Shown here piece by piece: positions 57,400-64,000 of a stretch of DNA of 64,000 nt (positions are counted from its first letter, which is position 1; each line of letters begins with the position of its first letter). Position numbers and translations under genes: made by a program. Source of the stretch: Trissonchulus latispiculum (lineage: Eukaryota > Nematoda > Enoplea > Enoplida > Ironidae); the NCBI GenBank assembly GCA_030248195.1, contig JASAND010028611.1, positions 1-64,000 of the forward strand, in the 5' to 3' direction. The notes beneath the pieces were generated by a model. That model saw only the letters and a program-made list of their open reading frames with translations. It ran no database searches and was not told where the DNA came from.

Positions 57400-57616
57400 A
57401 CATCTCCCCCGGGTTTCTTTAAGACGCGTCCCGCGGCTTACTCAACTCGGAATCGAACCGAGAGCGCACCCAGCGCAGGGCATTCTGAGCCCAAGGGATC
57501 CGTGCTCCCCCGACACACGTTCCAGACCCCTTTAGATCCAACCAACCAGAAGCAGCTACTGGGGGACCGGAGACAGGAGTCCAATCCGGGTCCTCCTGGC
57601 AGCCTCGCCACATGTA
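57400..57616 (-). repeat. Class II tRNA-like unit, second copy
   Basis: Same as 3547-3756, with the T-arm-like CTCGG-TTCGATT-CCGAG. The neighbour order (SINE, this unit, SINE) is also the same. Confidence 0.55.
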
Positions 57617-57757
57617 GCGCTTCTACCAGGGCTGGTGGACCAAGAAGAAACCAAGGACAAGCCCGAACGGGAGGCGTCAGGCCAAACACCACGGGACCAT
57701 CAGCTGAACTCCCATTGCAGGCTTATCAATCTTTTCCTATGCCTGCTTCCCTTACAG
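57617..57757 (-). mobile_element. Internally deleted SINE
   Basis: The tail start and the leader/acceptor end are kept. About 145 bp of tail and head are missing at about 57681-57685, removing the anticodon arm and B box, so it cannot be transcribed from its own internal promoter. Confidence 0.8.
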
Positions 57758-59855
57758 AAGGCCCAAAAAATCACATAACAAAAATGGTTAAAAGGCCTCA
57801 ATATGCATAAAAAATGGCCAAAATGGCCGGTAATTCCTAGGCTTTTCTTCTTAGTTTCTGGCCAGGCATAACAAACCTATATGATTTGTAGTGTTCGTGG
57901 TCAGTATTTCAATCTCTTTTCTGGCCCGAAGGCCAGAAAAGTCCTACGTTTTTATCCTAACCGGGGAGAGTGCGCTTGATTCCCCATGCAGGTAACAACT
58001 GCACTGGAGAACGCACTAGAAGGGAGGGGGGAAAAGAACCGCTCTCGGTCGCACTCAAACGAACACTGATTAGAAAGAAAATTTTGGGGTCGGGCTGACA
58101 GTTTTGCTGGCAGCCCGATGACAGGTCATTAGTGACTTTGGAGGCGGATTTTCTTTTGATTTAAAGGCAAAGCTTCTAGAAGGTTCTGGAACTTTCTAGA
58201 AGTTTGCCACCTTTTACATATGGGGCGCAGCGGCGAGGCGGGCCAGCTGACCGCCGAGGGTCAATATAAATGAGATTTTAGAATTATTGCCCTCCAACTG
58301 ACCCTTTTTTGATATATTTTGGGCCCCGAATTCTAGCAGAATTTTGGAAAACTTTCTTTAACACATAAACGCAACCAAAGGGACAATTTCACGAAAGTTT
58401 AGAACTTTAACTAATTGTTGCGCAAATTGTATAATTTTCAAGAGGTTATAAATTACATAATTACCTAATATATGCCTACGCACATAGTCCTAGCTACTTA
58501 TTATTGTAATATAATTGTTAATAATGGGCAACGGCCCCCTTCTTGTCATAACTTGGGCTGAAAACTACGTACATTTTCCTTTTCCTCCTTGCTAGCCTTG
58601 TCTTCGGCCAAAGCTCAAGGAGAAGACAACTGTTGGGTCCTGGAAGAAAGAGGCCCAACAGGAGGAAGAAAAGAGAACGGAGAAAGAAAAGGTTTTACTT
58701 AAGTCAAACCAAAACAAAACCTTTTTAGAACACTCCTTTTTGGAGGGTTAAGATTACACAACAAAAGTGTAATCTTAATAAAAACATTTTTAACTATAAC
58801 TTTCTTAATTTTTGGACTTAAAGCGTCGGGTTTGGATTTTTGAACTCAGCGTCAAATTCTCTTCCATATAAGCCCAAGTTATGTTTCGACTCAAAATTGT
58901 TAAAATTAACTAATTATTACCTAATTAATACTAATTAACCCTAATTAGGCCCATACATCTACGTACTTAGTTATTTTAATGCCTAGAGTCGAACCATCTT
59001 CCAATATTCGTCGTTTTTAACGTAAATTTCCACTTTATAGGCAATTTTACGGCCAGTCAATGACTTCCTGGTAACTCCTGTTTAATCAATGAAAAACGCG
59101 CAGTGGTAAAAATGGGGCTACTTTTGGCTCAAGTTATGAGTGACAACCCATTAATACGCGTAAGATTAGTCAATTTGTTGATGTTTTCCTTCGTGGGGAG
59201 TAACAACTCACTGATTTTCATTAAGGTTCTTTACGGTTTGTCAAGATGCTGCCGTTTAAAGTCGAGTGGAGTGACAACTCCGGTTATTAGGGGATAGGTG
59301 ACCGAATTGACCCTTCATTTGCAACTTCCAGATTAGTATTGTTAGTAATTTGAACGATATTTAAACTTAATTACACTTGAAGTCATTAATGATACTAGGA
59401 TTTCTAACCTAATTGAGTGCAAACCTTGAACCCTATTTGAGAATTTCCCTTAATGTTGAGTAGACAACTCTGGCTTCGCAAACACAAAACAATTCATACA
59501 GTTAATGCTTGGACATCATTTACTAATCATATTCCACAGTGATGATCGTTGGTCTTCTTCGCAAATCCCTGGCATGGTGGTTCTTCCTTACTGATTTTAC
59601 TAATTTTGACCATGTTTCAATTATTTTGAGCAGGTTTTAACTTCAAATTTTACCAATTCCATTACAAATACCTCCATCGGTTTAACGTGTGCGAGGACTT
59701 CTGTCAAATGTCGATCTGATTTGGTGCAGTAACAGGCATGGGGGTGAAAAGGGTCCTCTGTGCTTGTTACAGCATTAATGTAACATTAACTAACTACCCA
59801 GCGGAGCCGGTCTGCTGAAGCTTTAAAAGAGTAGCATTCCAAACTGGCACTGCTT

Positions 59856-60267
59856 AAATATTTCAAGGCAGTTTTACGCAACATGCGTTTTCTCTTGTGT
59901 TAATTGAGTGCTCAGTTTCACATGTATAGTTTCTTCTATCTTCAATATTTTTACACTTCTACCTGGAAGGCAGCTTTCCTATCTTTCCTATTTGAGAGCT
60001 CGCCCCCTTTTCTGCAGCCAACTTTTTCAATAAAGCTTTGCGAGCAAGCTATTAATAGGTCTCTGCCATCTTAGTCACTGTGGATATGCGCGGAGCAGAT
60101 ATACTGCCGGCTTGACGACGGTAGCTGCCTTGGGGGGGGACTGAGGCTACTTCAGCTGTGGTGACCCTGGCCAATAACCGCACGTCAGTCTGGCTCGGGG
60201 GCCACGTTTTCTGTCCTTGGCCTTCGTTTCTTCGCTCCGTTGACTCCTTTCTGTAGTCTGCGGAGAG
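59856..60267. other. ~410-bp segment present only in copy B
   Basis: Copy A goes from GGCACAGCTT directly to GAGCACAGCATCTG; copy B has an extra block between. Its right half (60060-60260) is GC-richer than the surroundings, and the minus-strand frame 60052-60273 is Arg/Ser-rich with no motif. It may be an insertion into B or a deletion from A. Confidence 0.55.
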
Positions 60268-60581
60268 CAGCATCTGTCGGGTCTGCTATTGAGCCCATTG
60301 ATGTTGAGCCAAATGCAAAATGCAAAAAAAGAAACGGTAATCACAGATGTTAAACGAATAAGATATTGTTCCCAGGAAACAACTACAGATAGTCTCAAAC
60401 TTAACCCAAAGACTCAAAGTAGAAGAGGAGACGTAAACATGCATCATTTAAACTTTAGATTGAAGTTTGGACGGAAAACAACATTTAATACAGAAACTGG
60501 TTATCAGCTTAAAGTCTACAACAAACTTTGACGTTACGATACGATAGGGTTGGTTTTTTGGAGAGAGTAAACACTATACGG

Positions 60582-61639
60582 CAGAGTTGGAAGTGGACAA
60601 GATTTTCAGTGTCCACGTCCACGTTTGTCCACGCAGGTCTTGTCCACGTCCGCCCGCACATGCCCGCATGTCCACACTCTTAAATTTTGTCCACCAGTGC
60701 CTGCATTTCAAAACAAATTTTCTTTTAGTAATCCAGTTTTAATTCTATATTAGAGCCAGGATATTTTAGAATTACACTTTGCTTTTTTAGGCTGGTGTTT
60801 TCTCTGGAAATTTAATACTTGTTTGCAGCATAAACACGTTTTCACGGGTTTTACGTAGTACATTGTTTTCGTCTGTTTCGGAGAAAGAAACAACATGTAT
60901 TGCTTTTCTCCGCACACAATGATATTTCCTTCAAATTACTTACATTAAAGTCTTCCAAAAATGTTCAATATTTAAAAAAAATTTAGTGTTCTTAAGCTAT
61001 TGTAGTTTTGAAAAGTGCGAAAAACAATAAAAACAGAAAAGTTAGATTTTCAATAAAACTTGATGAGAGGTTCTTTGAGATGGCGGATTTAATCTAATTT
61101 CTCCAAAACGCTAAATGTTCCACCGCGACTTTTCTAAAATGTTTTATAGGCTAAACGAAGTAATTGTAGCAAATTTGAATAAATTTCAACGACAATTGGA
61201 CTTTTAATGCTCAAAAACGCCCACGCGAACCCGAACCAGCACCTTAAGCATTGTAATTTTGTGAAAGAAAATGTTCATTATGGTTCCTTTTTCCAGCAAA
61301 CATCAAAAAATATAGTATCACACTAACGCCTGCAGGTGTATAGTATTAAAGCGATTTAAAAAGAAACGGTGTCAGCAAAGCTAAAAAGTCACTATGTTAA
61401 AGGTCTGTGACCGTGTACCAGCACAATAAAACATAACAATGGAAAACTAAAACTTAGCTAATATAAAAACGATTGTATAAAGCTAGGTTGAATTTTAACG
61501 CTTTTTATAAAAAACGGGTGACGAAAATTTTGTCCACATTTGTCCATGTTTGTCCGCGTGGACAAACCCTCTGTCCATGTCCACTGGACCCGCGGGTACC
61601 CGCGAGTGCCCGCGGGTACCCGCGTCCACCTTCCATCTG
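60582..61639. mobile_element. hAT-like element (GTCCAC family), complete copy
   Basis: The ends CAGAGTTGGAAGTGGAC and GTCCACCTTCCATCTG are inverted repeats. CTATACGG at 60574-60581 and 61640-61647 is a perfect 8-bp duplication. GTCCACGT / CCGCGGGTACC subterminal repeats crowd both ends. It is non-coding and 1058 bp. Confidence 0.85.
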
Positions 61640-61647
61640 CTATACGG

Positions 61648-62708
61648 CACTTGAATGACACAGTATTTGCCGCATTAAGAGCGACAGATCGGAATTCGGA
61701 AAAAATTGCAACCTAAATTTAGGGAAAAACAACGAAATTTAAGTGCTACAATAACCGGAAGCAGCACCGCCTTGATACAGCTAACATTTTATTTCAGTTA
61801 AAGAAAAATGAAATTTAAAGAAAGAAATTCTGAATTTCAAGAAAAGAAAAAGAAACATTCATTTTATTGCTTGCATAACATTCTGACAGCTGATATACTG
61901 TTATTGTTTGAGGCTGACCTTTGCCCACCTCTTTACCACTAGACCAGCACAATCACAAACTAACAGCAGTGTTTCTTCAAAGTCGGCAATCAAGGTTTTG
62001 CCTGTCAACTGTCATTGAATACGAGTAGTTGTCATTATTGCCATTGCTATTTGATGCATACATTTAAATGAAAGAAAATGAAAAGAAAATTTTTCGAGAA
62101 ATAAATGAAAGAAAAGTTAACTGAAATTTAATGTTAGCTGTAGTATAACTGACAGTGGTAGAAGGGTCGAGTTTACCACTAGGTCTGTTTGTTCACAGTA
62201 ATTTAAGCCAAATTTTTGGCTAATTTTACTAGAAAACTGTTGGAAGGAAATAAATAAAATAAAAAATCCCATAGCAAGTAAAGGGCAATTACTCGATTGA
62301 GTCAGACTTGTGGGTAGCGGGGCGGGGCGGGCCGCCAAAATAGCACCCGCTTCCAACTCTGCGCCTGGCTCTGACCGCTATGCGCAAGTTATGGTACCCG
62401 AATTTTCCAGAAGTAGTTCTGACATATACTGCTTTCATATCGTATAAAATAACCTCTAGACCATTGTGTTCTTTTCTGTGCGATACAATCAAAGTGCGAA
62501 AAATTGGGTGTTGTAGATCTATACGGGTGGAGGTTAACTAACGTCTAATGAGCTGTGGTTTAACAAATAAGCAAACTTTGTTCCAATTAATACACCAAGT
62601 AGCTGTCTTATGTAAAAATGACGTGATTTCGTTAATCCCTTGCGTTCGCAGTGCTAGATTGCATTATCGATATTGTCGCTGTTATTTTTTGCCATTTTAA
62701 AGATGAAG
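61648..62708. other. No gene seen
   Basis: AT-rich sequence. Minus-strand frames at 62117-62492 carry no recognisable domain. A GGGGCGGGGCGGG stretch lies at 62320-62333. Confidence 0.45.
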
Positions 62709-62752
62709 AGCTGGGGCCGGTTCTAATTTTCGAAACCGGTTCCGGTTCCGAA
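62709..62752. mobile_element. Fragment of the GGTTCC TIR element
   Basis: AGCTGGGGCCGGTTCTAATT and TTCGAAACCGGTTCCGGTTC match the left end of 19532-20050. The rest of the element is absent. Confidence 0.65.
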
Positions 62753-63206
62753 AAGATAAGAATTTGTTTGCCGAGTTATCACTCTCATATATGCATATGT
62801 AGTTATACAATATCTGATTATGAACTAAAAAATAAAATACATGTGTTCGAAGCTTCGACATTGTGTGGAATGTGGATGGTCGCGTTATGATCTGTCCACA
62901 TTTTGTTACATTGGGGTTTCCCCCACATTCACAATTGCATCTTACTAATTACTATTACTGTGTTTTAATATACACTAATTGCTGCCCTACACCTGCGATT
63001 TGGCAAACAAGTAATGAAATGATTCTAAGATCCATCGTCCTGTCAACTCAGCTAAGGCTGAATGAAGATATAGTTCTAAACTAACTGGATCAAGTGTAGG
63101 TGTTAAGGTTAGCCAATGTAATAAAAGTTATTGATAGTGCAGACAGGTTGAGTGGATGGGACACGAATAAAATCTGAAGTTGTGTTAAAGTTAGTCCAAA
63201 ATAGTA
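62753..63206. other. No gene seen
   Basis: AT-rich, with short frames only, up to the start of the right direct repeat. Confidence 0.45.
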
Positions 63207-63946
63207 TGCACCAAAATCAGCAATTCCAGAGGCACGACCAAGAAATGCACTATGCTGCAAACGAAGCCTGTCTAAAATGGTGAAATCTAAAACTGGCATT
63301 TCACACAATTGAAAACACGAGGACCAAAAGTTCTGCGCCTAGTCTAACATAAATGTCCTAACAGGGACAGCGATAACCATGGAAACCTTGGTTACTAAGG
63401 CGCTCCTTAAATGGAGTATTCTACTGTTTACATTGCGCTTTTCCGTAATTCTCTTAGGAATCGGACTATACGATCCTAGTGTAACTATTTCTGCGAAGTA
63501 GTAACTTTGCTGATCGTTTATCTAATACCCGTACATATAGGGAAAATTGAGGTTCAAGTATAAGGGAAGCTGGCATAGGAAGATTGATAAGCCTGATATG
63601 TTCCGCTGATGGCTCGGTGATGTAGTGATAGTCACGTCTGACTTGCAACCGGAAGGGCCGTGGTTCGAACCCCGACCGGACCAAGTCTTTACTTTCAATC
63701 CTGACTGAAAAGTGGATCCTCCCTCTTCCCTTCCCTCTCCGGATTTCGTGGACACCAGGGTCCCTTACACCTCTCGTCTTGGTCTTGTCCTCGGTTTCCT
63801 CTTGGTCCACCAGCCCCGGTAGAAAGCTAAAATTAAGACTTGGAATTGTAAAAAGCTATGTATAAGTGCAAGGCAAGATCAAAAAGTCTGGTGCGAGTTT
63901 GGCCTTAATTTGAGCTGAATAATTTTATCACTTGACGACTAGGTTA
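63207..63946 (+). repeat. Right copy of the bracketing direct repeat
   Basis: Starts GCACCAAAATCAGCAATTCC and follows 1-735 with small differences, including a different indel after the SINE. It is cut at CTAGGTTA by the element that begins at 63947. Confidence 0.85.
63555..63827 (+). mobile_element. SINE with tRNA-Ala-like head, second copy
   Basis: Orthologue, within the direct repeat, of 342-608. The anticodon loop CTTGCAA is kept, while the A box is changed to TGATGTAGTGATAG. Confidence 0.8.
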
Positions 63947-64000
63947 CAGGGTTTTTTGGTTTTCGGATTTGCGTCAACCTTGCGTCCCGCTAAATTTAAG
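63947..64000 (+). mobile_element. Left end of a second CAGGG hAT-like element (runs off the window)
   Basis: CAGGGTTTTTTGGTTTTCGG and the following TTGCGTCCCGC match the left end of 32694-39003. The intact site is seen in the left direct repeat near 735, so this insertion came after the repeat was duplicated. Confidence 0.8.

Larger units (their letters stand above)
52840..59666. mobile_element. Large non-coding element 2 (6.8 kb) with TGTAATG...CATTACA ends
   Basis: AATA at 52836-52839 and 59667-59670 is a clean 4-bp target duplication; the empty site in copy A reads AAGAATACCTCC at about 22051. The ends match element 1. Interior landmarks follow the same order but have diverged. A SINE cluster (57119-57757) and a long hairpin (55360-55406) lie inside. 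The plus- and minus-strand frames (for example 52853-53272) show no mobile-element domain, so the element is presumably moved by a protein encoded elsewhere. Confidence 0.8.
42519..61033 (+). repeat. Segmental duplication, copy B, expanded by insertions
   Basis: It matches copy A (17833-23033) in four blocks: 42519-45355, 52002-52839, 59667-59855 and about 60263-61033. The gaps are insertions of 6.6 kb, 6.8 kb and 0.4 kb. Sequence beyond 61033 belongs to the complete hAT-like element that copy A has lost. The close match suggests a recent duplication with fast insertion afterwards. Confidence 0.9.

Noticed and set aside
60052..60398. Arg/Ser-rich minus-strand protein
   Set aside because: GC-rich patch with overlapping frames in different registers and no domain or splice signals.

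Overview
The window looks like nuclear DNA of an animal-like eukaryote. It is AT-rich by eye, its few genes are split by GT-AG introns, coding density is very low, and it is crowded with tRNA-derived SINEs, terminal-inverted-repeat (TIR) DNA elements, one apparently intact non-LTR retrotransposon and segmental duplications. I cannot name the species. Nothing suggests a bacterial, organellar or free viral genome.

Host genes are all on the minus strand. (1) 13402-16293 is a three-exon, 415-codon type II membrane glycosyltransferase of GMA12/MNN10 (GT34-like) type; its exons join cleanly in phase. (2) 9975-11009 holds two exon-like pieces of an unidentified gene, the upstream one probably frameshifted. 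(3) 31182-41489 is a multi-exon gene for a charged, probably disordered protein. It was not visible as a long ORF. It shows GT-AG splicing with mostly matching phases, a tandem duplication of a 138-nt exon, and one coding exon split by a 6.3-kb DNA element. (4) 26217-26546 is a 109-codon hypothetical ORF.

Mobile DNA dominates. At 32934-37464 is a 4.5-kb non-LTR retrotransposon with a 12-bp target duplication. Its single 1476-codon ORF reads 2A-like motif, PHD-like finger, endonuclease, reverse transcriptase, RNase H, CCHC. It sits inside a CAGGG-ended hAT-like element (32694-39003), which itself sits in an exon of gene 3. Other hAT-like non-autonomous elements with 8-bp target duplications lie at 4971-6061, 20867-21983 (copy at 45037-52763) and 60582-61639 (truncated copy at 22570-23033). 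A second MITE family (CATA...TATG ends) is at 6745-7153 and 15346-15713. A degraded minus-strand LTR retroelement (LTR, primer-binding site, gag knuckle) occupies 22969-25690. SINEs with different tRNA heads share one tail.

About 5.2 kb (17833-23033) is duplicated at 42519-61033. The second copy has received two related non-coding insertions of 6.6 and 6.8 kb (45356-52001 and 52840-59666), both with TGTAATG...CATTACA ends and 4-bp target duplications. The first copy supplies the empty sites. These large elements, the hairpin array at 28.7-30.0 kb and the inverted 400-bp arms around gene 3 (30038-30436 and 41694-42078) are the least explained structures. The whole window is bracketed by a ~730-bp direct repeat (1-735 and 63207-63946).

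All calls come from reading the sequence. Family names rest on motifs, not on searches.
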